Shown: positions 53,657-62,115 of the stretch, piece by piece | Layout of the letters: every line of letters begins with the position of its first letter | How positions within the stretch are numbered: the stretch's first letter is position 1 | Program-made: the position numbers and the translations under genes | Origin: Tunturiibacter empetritectus | Lineage (GTDB): Bacteria; Acidobacteriota; Terriglobia; Terriglobales; Acidobacteriaceae | NCBI RefSeq assembly: GCF_013410875.1 | Contig: NZ_JACCCU010000001.1 | Coordinates: 2,294,001-2,358,000, forward strand | Direction of reading: 5' to 3' | DNA length: 64,000 bases | The notes under the pieces: generated by a model | Seen by the model: the letters and a program-made list of their open reading frames with translations, nothing else | Told to the model about the DNA's origin: nothing | Databases searched by the model: none

Positions 53657-54160
53657 TTAGGCGAGGATCTCTGCCTGGTCTTTCTGGGACCGCACGGCAT
53701 CGGGAAGCGCTGGTGTGGGAATGAGCAGGTCTTCCTTGCGCATGACGAGGGTCGTGGCGTTGAGGCTGGCAAGCTCGAACCCGTGACCGTGGGTGATGGC
53801 GTCGGTGGGGCAGGCCTCGACACAGTAGCCGCAAAAGATGCAGCGGTTGTAGTCGATGTTGTAGACCTTAGCGTAACGCTCGGCGGAGGAGATGCGGGTC
53901 TCTTCGGTGTTCTCTGCGGCCTCGATGTAGATGCAGTTCGAGGGGCAGGCGGCAGCACAGAGGAAGCAAGCAACACACTTTTCGAGGCCGTTCTCGTCGC
54001 GCTGGAGTTGGTGCTTGCCGCGGAAGCGCTCCTCAAATTTGGCTCCGCGCATGGGACCTTTGCCGTCGGGATAGTTCTCGACTTCGGTCGGCTGGAAGAC
54101 CTGCTTCATCGTGATGCTCATTCCCTTGGCAATGGCTGCGGCGTCGCGGACGATAGACAT
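53657..54160 (-). CDS. nuoI: NADH-quinone oxidoreductase subunit I (NuoI-type ferredoxin)
   Basis: A 167-aa iron-sulfur protein with two 4Fe-4S motifs: C-x2-C-x2-C-x3-C in CVACFLCAAACPSNC and again in CIFCGYCVEACP. The N-terminal stretch and the GLEKC entry are typical of the complex I 23-kDa subunit. It stands alone; no other nuo genes are seen in the window, so it may be a second copy or belong to a dispersed complex I. Start ATG 54160. Confidence 0.87.
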   Translation of the reverse strand: MSIVRDAAAIAKGMSITMKQVFQPTEVENYPDGKGPMRGAKFEERFRGKHQLQRDENGLEKCVACFLCAAACPSNCIYIEAAENTEETRISSAERYAKVYNIDYNRCIFCGYCVEACPTDAITHGHGFELASLNATTLVMRKEDLLIPTPALPDAVRSQKDQAEILA

Positions 54161-54199
54161 GCCTTGAGTATACGACGGGGGCGCGGTAGGCTGAAAGCC

Positions 54200-54751
54200 A
54201 TGAAAAGCGCATGCCTCCCCCTCTCGATGCTCGTAAGTCTTTGCTTTGCCGGAGTGATCGCCGTCGAGGCGTGCGCGCAGACGGTTCCGATGGGGGTAAT
54301 GGCAGAGCACCAGCACGCTCCTGCGCAGCCTTCGACGAGCCTGATGTTAACCCTGGATGGCAAGGCGACGACGCTGTCGGTTGCGGATCTATCGGCAATG
54401 CCGCAGACGACGATCACCGTTCACAACGAGCACACCAAGGCGGATGAGACCTACTCCGGTGTGTTGCTGGGGGCACTTCTGGCGAAGGTTGGACTGCCCG
54501 TGGATAAGACGACGCACCAGAAGATGTTGCGAAGTTACCTCGTGGCGGAGGGGACGGATAAGTATTGGGTGCTTTACTCGGTTACAGAGATTGAGGGGTC
54601 AGAACATAACGGCACGGTGCTTGTTGCGACCAGTATGGGAGGTAAGCCGCTGGGGGACGATGGGCAGTTCAAGCTTGTCGATAGTGAAGACAAGAAGCCG
54701 CAGCGTTGGGTACGGAATCTAAGTGCGATTACGGTGAAGAGCGCGGAGTAG
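54200..54751 (+). CDS. Secreted protein with oxidoreductase molybdopterin-binding (sulfite-oxidase) fold
   Basis: A 183-aa protein: signal peptide ending near CAQ, a His-containing linker, then a small molybdopterin-fold domain (LTLDGKATTLSVADL, ETYSGVLLGALLAKVGLP, YLVAEGTDKYWVLYS). No conserved molybdenum-ligand cysteine is present in the domain, so it may be non-catalytic. Divergent from nuoI; function unknown. Confidence 0.75.
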   Translation: MKSACLPLSMLVSLCFAGVIAVEACAQTVPMGVMAEHQHAPAQPSTSLMLTLDGKATTLSVADLSAMPQTTITVHNEHTKADETYSGVLLGALLAKVGLPVDKTTHQKMLRSYLVAEGTDKYWVLYSVTEIEGSEHNGTVLVATSMGGKPLGDDGQFKLVDSEDKKPQRWVRNLSAITVKSAE

Positions 54752-54870
54752 TGCCGGGTGCTCTCATATGTACGCGGCGTCTTCGGCGGCATCAAATATC
54801 CCAGGTTTCACAATTCTTCGTCCCCAGGGCGCGTAATCTGGGTTGCACTCTCTGACCGCTGGAGGTCCCG

Positions 54871-56139
54871 ATGCGAAAAAAAACACCTCGTCAGACGCTG
54901 CAGTACGCTATCAAAAGCTTCGATGCCAATGGCAAATCCCAGCAGCCGGGCGCTGCAAACGATCAGCCGATCTTTTCGCAGCCTAAACCTTCTCCCGATC
55001 CCGTTAGCTTCAAAGATCCAGTTACGGATCAGAAGTATCAAGGAATCGCCAAGGTTGAACCCGTGCCGCCACCTGCCGGTGGTGCGGTCGAACCGATCGT
55101 CACCTTGGAACAAGCGTATGGACTTGCGGGCGCTGGCGTCGTCAAGGCGATTCAACAGGCGAAGCAGATTGTGTTTCACTCGGTTGGCGACACCGGCAGC
55201 GTAACCGGGCCAGACACTCAGTCGCTGGTTGCCGACAAGATGGTCTCCGACTTCAGCGAAGCCAACCCGGCCGATGTTCCCTCGTTCTTCTTCCACCTGG
55301 GGGACGTGGTCTATTACTTTGGCGAGAGCACTTACTACTACGACCAGTTCTTCGAGCCCTATCGCGACTATCCCGCGCCCATCTTCGCGGTTGCGGGCAA
55401 CCATGACGGTGTGGTCTATCCGAACGATCCTGCGCCCACGTTGGATGCGTTTCTGCGTAACTTCTGCTCGGCTACAGCGGCCCAGTCGCCGGACTCAGGG
55501 AATCTTCTTCGCACAACGATGATTCAGCCCGGCGTGTACTTCACGCTGGAGGCTCCGTTTGTGCGCATCCTCGGCCTGTATAGCAATGTGCTGGAGGATC
55601 CCGGCGTCATATCCGGCGAGAACGGACAGAACACCGTGCTGGATAATCGGCAGATTGCATTTCTAACGGCTGCACTAAAGCGGGTGAAGAGCGATAAATT
55701 TGCTGGCGCGGTAATCATCGCGGTGCATCATCCTCCGTTCACGGGAGGCGTAGAGCATGGTGGCAGCCCGCTGATGCTTGCGGATATTGACGCAGCCTGC
55801 ACCGCGGCGGGAGTGTGGCCTCACGCGGTCTTCTCCGGCCATGCGCATAACTACCAGCGGTACACACGCACGGTCAACAAGCTCCAAATACCGTTCGTCG
55901 TCGCGGGTTGCGGAGGGCATAACCCGCTTTCAGCGATGCGGGGCACGTTTCGAACGCCATACAAGATCGACAACACGCTGACGCTGGAGAGCTACGATGC
56001 CACCGACTACGGATACCTTCGCGTGATCGTGAATGCGACGACGATGACGGTCGAATATCATCCGGAGAGCGACGGGAGCACCACCAAGACTCCGAACGAT
56101 GTAGTGACGATTGCGCTTGCCACCCACACGGCAAACTGA
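54871..56139 (+). CDS. Metallophosphoesterase (calcineurin-like)
   Basis: A 422-aa phosphoesterase. Metal motifs in order: SVGDTG (D-x-x around residue 105), HLGDVVYY, AGNHDG, VHHPPF and SGHAHNYQR, the purple-acid-phosphatase-like layout GDxx...GDxxY...GNHD...H...GHxH. No signal peptide is visible; the N-terminal 80 residues are Pro/Gln-rich. GGAGG precedes ATG 54871. The substrate is not predictable. Confidence 0.88.
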   Translation: MRKKTPRQTLQYAIKSFDANGKSQQPGAANDQPIFSQPKPSPDPVSFKDPVTDQKYQGIAKVEPVPPPAGGAVEPIVTLEQAYGLAGAGVVKAIQQAKQIVFHSVGDTGSVTGPDTQSLVADKMVSDFSEANPADVPSFFFHLGDVVYYFGESTYYYDQFFEPYRDYPAPIFAVAGNHDGVVYPNDPAPTLDAFLRNFCSATAAQSPDSGNLLRTTMIQPGVYFTLEAPFVRILGLYSNVLEDPGVISGENGQNTVLDNRQIAFLTAALKRVKSDKFAGAVIIAVHHPPFTGGVEHGGSPLMLADIDAACTAAGVWPHAVFSGHAHNYQRYTRTVNKLQIPFVVAGCGGHNPLSAMRGTFRTPYKIDNTLTLESYDATDYGYLRVIVNATTMTVEYHPESDGSTTKTPNDVVTIALATHTAN

Positions 56140-56165
56140 ATCTACCGGCGGCAGCGTTGTTCGGT

Positions 56166-57755
56166 TTACTCGATGCCCAGCTTCTTCCAGAGAGCATCAA
56201 CTTTTGCCCTTACTTCTGCGTCCATGGTGAGCATGGGCGGCCAGGGGCGATCGAAGCCTTCGGCGGCCCACTTGCGCGTGGCGTCGATGCCCATCTTGCT
56301 GCCGAAGTTGGGCAGGCGGCTGGCGTGGTCGAGCGAGTCGACGGGGCCAAGGGTAAACTGGATGTCGCGCTCGGGGTCGATGTTATTGGCCGTGCGAAGG
56401 GTGACTTCAGCGAGGTCCTGGACGTCGCAGTCTTCGTCGACAACGATGATGCATTTGGTGAACATCGCCTGACCCATAGCCCAGATGCCGTTCATGATCT
56501 TGCGTGCGTGACCCGCATAGGATTTTTTGATCGAGACGATCATGAGGTTGTGGAAGACACCTTCGGCGGGAAGATTGACGTCGACGATCTCCGGCAGTGT
56601 CAGTTGCATAAGCGGAAGAAAGATGCGCTCGACAGCCTTGCCCATCCAGGCGTCTTCCATGGGTGGCTTGCCTACGAGGGTGGCTGCGTAGATGGGGTCT
56701 TTGCGGTGGGTGATGCAGGTGATATGGAAGACGGGGTACTCGTCCTGCATGGTGTAGAAGCCGGTGTGGTCGCCAAAGGGGCCTTCAGTGCGGAGTTCGC
56801 CCAGCTCAACGTAGCCCTCGAGGATGTACTCGGCGTTGGCTGGGACTTCAAGGTCTACGGTCTCGGCTTTGACTAATTCGAGCGGCTTCTGGCGGAGGAA
56901 GCCGGCGATGAGGTACTCCTCGACGTCGGGTGGGGCGGGCACGATGGCGCTGAAGGTGGTGGCAGGGTCAGTGCCGATGGCTACGGCCACATCCATGCGG
57001 TCTTCGCGGATACTGGTGACGGTGGTGGTGGTGAGGGTGTCGAGAGAGGATGCGGCAGCGGTACCGCCGGCGGTGATGGCCATCAGGTCGACACGGGCGG
57101 CGGAGTCGGGAGAGGCTTCGCGGAGGCGCTCGCGCATGTGTTCCGCGGCGACCTTCTGACGCTGCCAGTGCATGCCGGTGGTCTTGCCGTCGTAGACCTG
57201 CATGCGGTACATACCTACGTTGCGCTTGCCGGACTTCGGGTCGCGGGTGATGACGCAGGGCAGTGTGATGAAGGGCCCGCCATCCTGCGGCCACGTCTTG
57301 AGGATGGGGAGTTCGAGAAGATTGACCTCTTCGCCGCGATGGATGACTTGTTTGCAGGGGGCGTCTTTGGCGGAGACGACTTTAGGAAAGAAACTGCCTA
57401 TCTCGGACAGCATTGGCAGAAGCTTGAGCTTGTCCATGAAGTTGGTTGGCATCTGCGGCTTGATAAGGGTGCGAATGCGGTCGGCGATAGCGTCGAGCGA
57501 GTCAGTCTCGAGCGCAAGCCTCATGCGGCGTTCGCTGCCGAACTGATTCATCAGGACGCGAGCACCAGGATAGCCTTCAACGTTTTCGAAGAGAAGCGCG
57601 GGGCCGCCTGCCTTTGCAGTGCCTCGACCTAGTTTGGCTGTGCGATCGGCGATCTCTGCCATCTCGAGATCCGGCGAGACCTCGATGGTGATGCGCTTCA
57701 GTTCTCCGGCCTTCTCAAGCTGCTTAATCCATTTGCGTAGATCGTTGTAGGCCAA
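56166..57755 (-). CDS. ubiD: UbiD-family decarboxylase (prenylated-FMN dependent)
   Basis: A 529-aa decarboxylase. The N-terminus AYNDLRKWIKQLEKAGELKRI is typical. Central motifs include GMYRMQVYDGKTTGMHWQ and the catalytic-region ELRTEGPFGDHTGFYT with Glu and Asp. It would decarboxylate 4-hydroxy-3-polyprenylbenzoate or a related aromatic acid and needs UbiX for its cofactor; ubiX is not in the window. TTG 57755 is chosen because GGAGAGGG sits just upstream and gives the family-like start. Confidence 0.9.
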   Translation of the reverse strand: MAYNDLRKWIKQLEKAGELKRITIEVSPDLEMAEIADRTAKLGRGTAKAGGPALLFENVEGYPGARVLMNQFGSERRMRLALETDSLDAIADRIRTLIKPQMPTNFMDKLKLLPMLSEIGSFFPKVVSAKDAPCKQVIHRGEEVNLLELPILKTWPQDGGPFITLPCVITRDPKSGKRNVGMYRMQVYDGKTTGMHWQRQKVAAEHMRERLREASPDSAARVDLMAITAGGTAAASSLDTLTTTTVTSIREDRMDVAVAIGTDPATTFSAIVPAPPDVEEYLIAGFLRQKPLELVKAETVDLEVPANAEYILEGYVELGELRTEGPFGDHTGFYTMQDEYPVFHITCITHRKDPIYAATLVGKPPMEDAWMGKAVERIFLPLMQLTLPEIVDVNLPAEGVFHNLMIVSIKKSYAGHARKIMNGIWAMGQAMFTKCIIVVDEDCDVQDLAEVTLRTANNIDPERDIQFTLGPVDSLDHASRLPNFGSKMGIDATRKWAAEGFDRPWPPMLTMDAEVRAKVDALWKKLGIE

Positions 57756-58110
57756 TTCCCTCTCCTGCTGATGCTTTAGTGCGACGGGGCGGATTGTTGT
57801 CCCCCTACCCCGTGAAGTGTGCAAATTATTCGAACGAAACGCCTTATGGGTGTACTTGTAGCTGACTAGCCTGTTGTGCTCTTTCAGTTTAGCTGGTAGC
57901 AGGGGGTGGTTGTGTCAAGTACCCTCCTTGAGTTTCAGAGGATGGATTGTCCTCGCCTCTTTTTGGAGGGTTTGAGGCACGAACGCATTCCAGGCTGTGT
58001 GCAGGTTAGCTCCCGCTGGGAACATACGCACACCTTGTAGGTGTCTAACAACGTACAGCCGTATTCCTCGCTGGATGCGCACCTTAGATCCGAAAGTTGG
58101 AGGTGCTTCC
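57756..58110. promoter_or_regulatory. Divergent region upstream of ubiD and tonB with an ACACCT dyad
   Basis: 355 bp without a gene. ACACCTTGTAGGTGT at 58030-58044 is a perfect 6-bp dyad with a 3-bp centre, about 65 bp before the TonB-like gene. This resembles in form the short palindromes bound by BlaI/MecI-type repressors, which often control TonB-family genes in Acidobacteria; no BlaI gene lies here. Confidence 0.4.
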
Positions 58111-58833
58111 ATGTTTGAGGACAGTCTGGTTGAGTCGCGTGTTGCTGAAGTGTCATCGAGCAAACGTTGGACGACCGTGGCGTCGATTGGCCTGCAATTT
58201 GCCATTGCCGGCCTTGTGATTGCTTTGCCCCTGCTGCATCCGGAGGCGCTGCCGTTTTCTATTGGAGCGCCTAAGATCCTCTTGCCGTTGTTGCCGAAGC
58301 CTCCTGCGCCTCCGTTGCGGGTGCAGCAGGTCACAGAGGCCGCTTCGAGTTTTGCGACAGCTACGCCGTCTCAACCGGCGATCATCTCAACGCTGCTACC
58401 GGGCAGAGAAGTTGCTGCGGCCGAAGAGCCTGCGCTTCTATCTCCGGACAACATGGGGATGCGCGGGTTGCCGATTGGGATTGTCACCGAAGAATGTGAG
58501 CCGCATCCTAGTGTGTCCATTGGGACGGGTGGAGCTCCGCATAAGACGATTAATGTCTCGACAGGGGTCTCGCAGGGATTGCTGATTGCGCCGATTCGTC
58601 CAGTGTATCCGGCGATTGCCAGAGCTGCTCATGTGGAAGGATCGGTGGTCGTAGAGGCGGTCATCTCGCGAGGTGGAACCATCGAGAGTCTGCACGTGCT
58701 CAGCGGGCCGATGATGCTGCAAAGCGCGGCGATGGATGCGATACGAGCGGCGCGATACCGGCCTTATCAGCTAAATGGGGAAGCTGTGGAGGTGCAGACA
58801 ACGATTACCGTTAATTTTCGGATGGGTGGCTGA
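58111..58833 (+). CDS. TonB-family energy transducer protein
   Basis: A 240-aa protein: membrane segment around residues 25-48 (ASIGLQFAIAGLVIALPLL), Pro-rich periplasmic linker, and a TonB C-terminal domain (PVYPAIARAAHVEGSVVVEAVI...AARYRPYQLNG). It would couple proton motive force from ExbBD to an outer-membrane receptor. GGAGG precedes ATG 58111. No exbB/exbD is present nearby. Confidence 0.88.
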   Translation: MFEDSLVESRVAEVSSSKRWTTVASIGLQFAIAGLVIALPLLHPEALPFSIGAPKILLPLLPKPPAPPLRVQQVTEAASSFATATPSQPAIISTLLPGREVAAAEEPALLSPDNMGMRGLPIGIVTEECEPHPSVSIGTGGAPHKTINVSTGVSQGLLIAPIRPVYPAIARAAHVEGSVVVEAVISRGGTIESLHVLSGPMMLQSAAMDAIRAARYRPYQLNGEAVEVQTTITVNFRMGG

Positions 58834-58851
58834 AGCAACAGAATGACTCGA

Positions 58852-58940
58852 GTCCCTGCCGAACGGGCCTCCTGTGCTCAGTCACTCATAAACGAAGACT
58901 GGTTTGCTGGGACCGATTCAGCGGTCACTTTCGTGACGGG
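58852..58940. repeat. Interspersed hairpin repeat, family 1, diverged copy 3
   Basis: AGTCCCTGCCGAACGGGCCTCCTG and GCGGTCACTTTCGTGAC match the left and right ends of the unit at 24342 and 31198, but about 40 bp of unrelated sequence separate them. It sits between the convergent TonB and DedA genes. Confidence 0.5.
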
Positions 58941-58946
58941 TCCGAC

Positions 58947-59969
58947 TTACATTGACGGGACGGCGGTTTTTGAGTCGACTGGAAGAATCTTCTCGACGAC
59001 ATCGGTGCTTGGCGCCTCGGTAACATAGTCAACCAGTGGAAAGCCTGCTTCCTTCCAGCCATCAAAACCGCCGCGGAGTGGACGGACGCGGTAGACACCC
59101 ATCTTGTGCAGCTGCAAGGCGAGCTTGGCGCTGGTCTCTTCGCTGGGGCAGGTGCAGTAGAGGATCACATCGCGATCGCGGGGGATGATCTCGCTGTGAG
59201 CCTTGAGTTCGTTGGGGCCGATGCGGAGCGCTCCGGGCAGCACACGCGGATCGGGGAGATAGTCGAGGGGATGACGCAGATCGACGATGAAGGGTGGCGT
59301 ATTGCCGCTGGCCTCGGCTGCGTCAAGCATCGCCTTCAGCTCGGTGGGCTCCAGGCGCAGCTCACGAACCTGCTGGAGGAACTTGCGCTGCTTCCAGATA
59401 CGGTGAGCCAGGAAGCCCAGAACCATTAGAGCGAAGATTACGAAGGCGAAGTGGCCGAGCCAGTGAAAGAACGGAGCACTCTTCTTCGCGAGGTCGCCGA
59501 AGAACCGGCCAGCGAGGATGAAGGTCTCTCCCCAGATCAGCGAGCCGGCGAGATCCCACATGAGGAACTTCGAGTAGGGCATCCCGGTCTGACCGGCGAT
59601 GGGAGCAGCGACAGTGCTGAGGCCGGGGACAAACTTGGCGAAGAGCAAGGTGACTGGGCCACGGCGGGTAAAGTAGCCTTCGGTCTTGCTGACGCAGGTG
59701 GAGGCTTCAAATGACAGGCGGCATAGGAGCTTCAGCACGCTGTTGCCGTAACGACGGCCGAGGGCAAACCAAATGGTGTCCGCAATGAGACAAGCGAACA
59801 GAACCGCAATCACGATATAGAGGTGGCTGACGGTGTGGGTTGCGCTGAGGGTTCCCGCGGTGAGCAGGACCGGGATGCTTGGAATCGGGATGCCGACCTG
59901 CTCCACCAATACCCAAAGGAAGACGATCAGGTAGGCGTAGTGGACGAAGAATGCGAGTGCGATCGGCAT
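58947..59969 (-). CDS. DedA-family membrane protein fused to a rhodanese domain
   Basis: A 340-aa fusion. The N-terminal 200 residues are a DedA/SNARE-associated protein: FLWVLVEQVGIPIPSIPVLL, FAKFVPGLSTVAAPIAG and the terminal membrane helix. DedA proteins are half-transporters or lipid scramblases for envelope lipids. Residues 215-320 are a rhodanese: PFIVDLRHP, DRDVILYCTCPSEETSA with the catalytic cysteine, and LRGGFDGWKEAGFP. The rhodanese would face the cytoplasm and handle sulfur or thiols. Confidence 0.87.
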   Translation of the reverse strand: MPIALAFFVHYAYLIVFLWVLVEQVGIPIPSIPVLLTAGTLSATHTVSHLYIVIAVLFACLIADTIWFALGRRYGNSVLKLLCRLSFEASTCVSKTEGYFTRRGPVTLLFAKFVPGLSTVAAPIAGQTGMPYSKFLMWDLAGSLIWGETFILAGRFFGDLAKKSAPFFHWLGHFAFVIFALMVLGFLAHRIWKQRKFLQQVRELRLEPTELKAMLDAAEASGNTPPFIVDLRHPLDYLPDPRVLPGALRIGPNELKAHSEIIPRDRDVILYCTCPSEETSAKLALQLHKMGVYRVRPLRGGFDGWKEAGFPLVDYVTEAPSTDVVEKILPVDSKTAVPSM

Positions 59970-60035
59970 AGGAGTGTACGTACTAAAGATGATTGGAGGC
60001 CGCAGTTGGATGCGAACTCCTGCTCTTTAACATAC

Positions 60036-60066
60036 ACAGCCCGGACGCTTCGCGCGACCGGGCTGT
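60036..60066 (-). terminator. Hairpin downstream of dps
   Basis: ACAGCCCGG (60036-60044) and CCGGGCTGT (60058-60066), 13-nt loop. On the minus strand it lies 60 nt after the Dps stop; T-content downstream is modest. Confidence 0.55.
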
Positions 60067-60128
60067 CTGATGAGGCTAAGCCAGGATTCACAGACTTCCG
60101 GGCCAATCCTCGACTGTTGTTCGAGGAT

Positions 60129-60725
60129 CTACTTTTCCAGGATCAACGGCATCTCGACCAGGTGCTGACCGATGAACCAGGACTGGAGTTCATTGGGGCG
60201 CAGAATGTCGCTGACGACCAGATCGTTTGTGCCCTGGTCGCCGGCCTTATCTGCCGCCTCGGAGGTGTCGAGGCAGCTCTGAATAATGATCTTGTGGGCT
60301 TCGAGGAGGCGAGAGATCTGTACCGGCACCTCTTCCCTGCCGCGTGGCGGCCGCTGGATGCGGGTGATCTCCGCAACGTCGCCACCCATGGCGATGGTGA
60401 CTCCGCCCAGAAGCTGAATGCGCTCGGCAATGGTATCTACCATCTCGATCTGCTCGTCGAAATGCTTGTCGAAGAGGAGATGAAGCTGGTAGAAGGTGGG
60501 TCCGGAGACCTGCCAGTGGTGCTTCTTGTACATATCGCGCAATGCGATCGAATCGGCCAGAAGTTGATTGAGCTGGGCGACCACCTCGGCGCGAACCTTT
60601 GCGCTCAAAGGGTGAGGCATATCCTCGACCACAGAGCCGTACTTCTGGATCTCTTTCGCGTGTGCGTGCCAGTGCGGCGCTACATTCGCGGCGCTCACAC
60701 TGGCCTTCTTGATTGCAACTGCCAT
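60129..60725 (-). CDS. dps: Dps-family DNA-binding ferritin-like protein
   Basis: A 198-aa protein; the ferroxidase residues of the Dps inter-subunit site are in MYKKHHWQVSGPTFYQLHLLFDKHFDEQIE (His, His, Asp, Glu). It stores iron using hydrogen peroxide and protects DNA in starvation or oxidative stress. Residues 1-30 form a basic, His-containing tail that could contact DNA. AGGTGGAAG upstream of ATG 60725 is the ribosome binding site. Confidence 0.92.
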   Translation of the reverse strand: MAVAIKKASVSAANVAPHWHAHAKEIQKYGSVVEDMPHPLSAKVRAEVVAQLNQLLADSIALRDMYKKHHWQVSGPTFYQLHLLFDKHFDEQIEMVDTIAERIQLLGGVTIAMGGDVAEITRIQRPPRGREEVPVQISRLLEAHKIIIQSCLDTSEAADKAGDQGTNDLVVSDILRPNELQSWFIGQHLVEMPLILEK

Positions 60726-60793
60726 CTTCCACCTCGTAAGAACATGCTTTCAGTTCTCAGATGCCACGAAGACCGCGGTGGTTTCCCTCTCGC

Positions 60794-62113
60794 TTATTTG
60801 ACCTCTACATCCGGCGTAACCGACATGCCAGGGCGCAGCGCGTAGTCGCCGTTTTCCTGTTGCAGATTCGTGAAATCGACACGAACAGGTATTCGCTGGA
60901 CGACCTTAACATAGTTTCCGGTCGCGTTTTCAGGCGGGAAGAGAGAGAGCCTGGAGCCGGTCGCTCCGCCGATCTGCGTCACCTTACCGTGGAATTTGCG
61001 TCCTCCGAGAGCGTCGACCTTGAGAGTCACCGACTGTCCGGGTTTCATCTTGGCGAGCTGCGTCTCCTTGAAGTTTGCCGTAACCCATAGATTGGTCAGC
61101 GGAATGATCGTCAGAACGTCCTGGCCGATGCTGAGGTTCGCGCCCACCTGCACGTTCTTTTTATTGACGATACCGGTGGTGGGAGCGGTGATGTGGGTAT
61201 AGCCAAGGTTGAGCAGGGCCTGATCGACCTTGGCCTGCGCCTGTTTGACATCGGCGAGGGCGGAGTTAGCCTTGGCCTGCTGGACCCGCACCTGATCTGG
61301 GCCGGTTTTGATGGATTGCGCTGCCTGAAAACGCGACTGGGCAAGCTTTTGGATCGACTGGGTGACGGCGGCCTGCTGGCCAATGACCGTTGCTTCGGCC
61401 TCCAGCACAGAGGCCTGATTCGCGGCATCTGTAGCCACGGCGGCATCATACTGCTGCTTCGAGATGACGTCTTTTTCGACCAGCGGGGTATAGCGCTCGA
61501 CGTCGAGATGCGATTTGACCGCGGTAGCTTTGGCTGCGACGACGCGAGCCTCTGCCGCCTGAGCCTGCTTGCGGGCCTGCTCGACCGCTGCAGAACTGCC
61601 AGTAACGTCGGAGCCGGTGGTGCTTACGCTGGTGTTCACATTGACACCGGTGATCGGCACATTGACAGTGGCCTGGAGCGCAGCGGCCTGCGAGCTGGCG
61701 AGGTTAGCCTGAGCCTGCTCGAGGGCTACCTGATAGTCACGCGGGTCGATCTCGGCGATAGGATCGCCTATTTTGATCTCTTGATTGTCTTCCACGTAGA
61801 CCTTGATGACCTGGCCGGTGACGCGGGAGCTTACCTGATAGAGATCGCCATCAACCTGGGCATCGTCGGTGTCCTCGCTGAAGGTAGAGCGCCAGTAAAA
61901 GATTCCTGCTCCAATGACAAGGAGAATGATGACAGCGATGATGATGAACTTGCGGCCGGATTTCTTCTCCGGCGCGTCGTCCTCTTCCTGCTTGTGGGAA
62001 TCCTTCTGCGAATCGTCCGGGGGCTGTTTGCCGCCGCCGTTCTGCTTGATCTGCACTGTGCCGCTGATCTGCGCGGTCTGGCCTTCCTGCTGCTGATCTG
62101 ATTGGTCTGGCAA
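60794..62113 (-). CDS. HlyD/EmrA-family periplasmic adaptor of an efflux pump
   Basis: A 439-aa protein: cytoplasmic Gln/Asp-rich N-tail, one membrane helix (FIIIAVIILLVIGAGIFYW), lipoyl half-motif VTGQVIKVYVEDNQEIKIGDPIAEIDPRDY, a long alpha-helical hairpin (about 110-290) and the second lipoyl and beta-barrel part. It links an inner-membrane transporter to the TolC-like protein of the preceding gene. Start is TTG 62113, 2 nt after the tolC-like stop, with GGAGGAAAG inside the end of that gene. The inner-membrane transporter is not encoded here. Confidence 0.9.
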   Translation of the reverse strand: MPDQSDQQQEGQTAQISGTVQIKQNGGGKQPPDDSQKDSHKQEEDDAPEKKSGRKFIIIAVIILLVIGAGIFYWRSTFSEDTDDAQVDGDLYQVSSRVTGQVIKVYVEDNQEIKIGDPIAEIDPRDYQVALEQAQANLASSQAAALQATVNVPITGVNVNTSVSTTGSDVTGSSAAVEQARKQAQAAEARVVAAKATAVKSHLDVERYTPLVEKDVISKQQYDAAVATDAANQASVLEAEATVIGQQAAVTQSIQKLAQSRFQAAQSIKTGPDQVRVQQAKANSALADVKQAQAKVDQALLNLGYTHITAPTTGIVNKKNVQVGANLSIGQDVLTIIPLTNLWVTANFKETQLAKMKPGQSVTLKVDALGGRKFHGKVTQIGGATGSRLSLFPPENATGNYVKVVQRIPVRVDFTNLQQENGDYALRPGMSVTPDVEVK

Positions 62114-62115
62114 GT

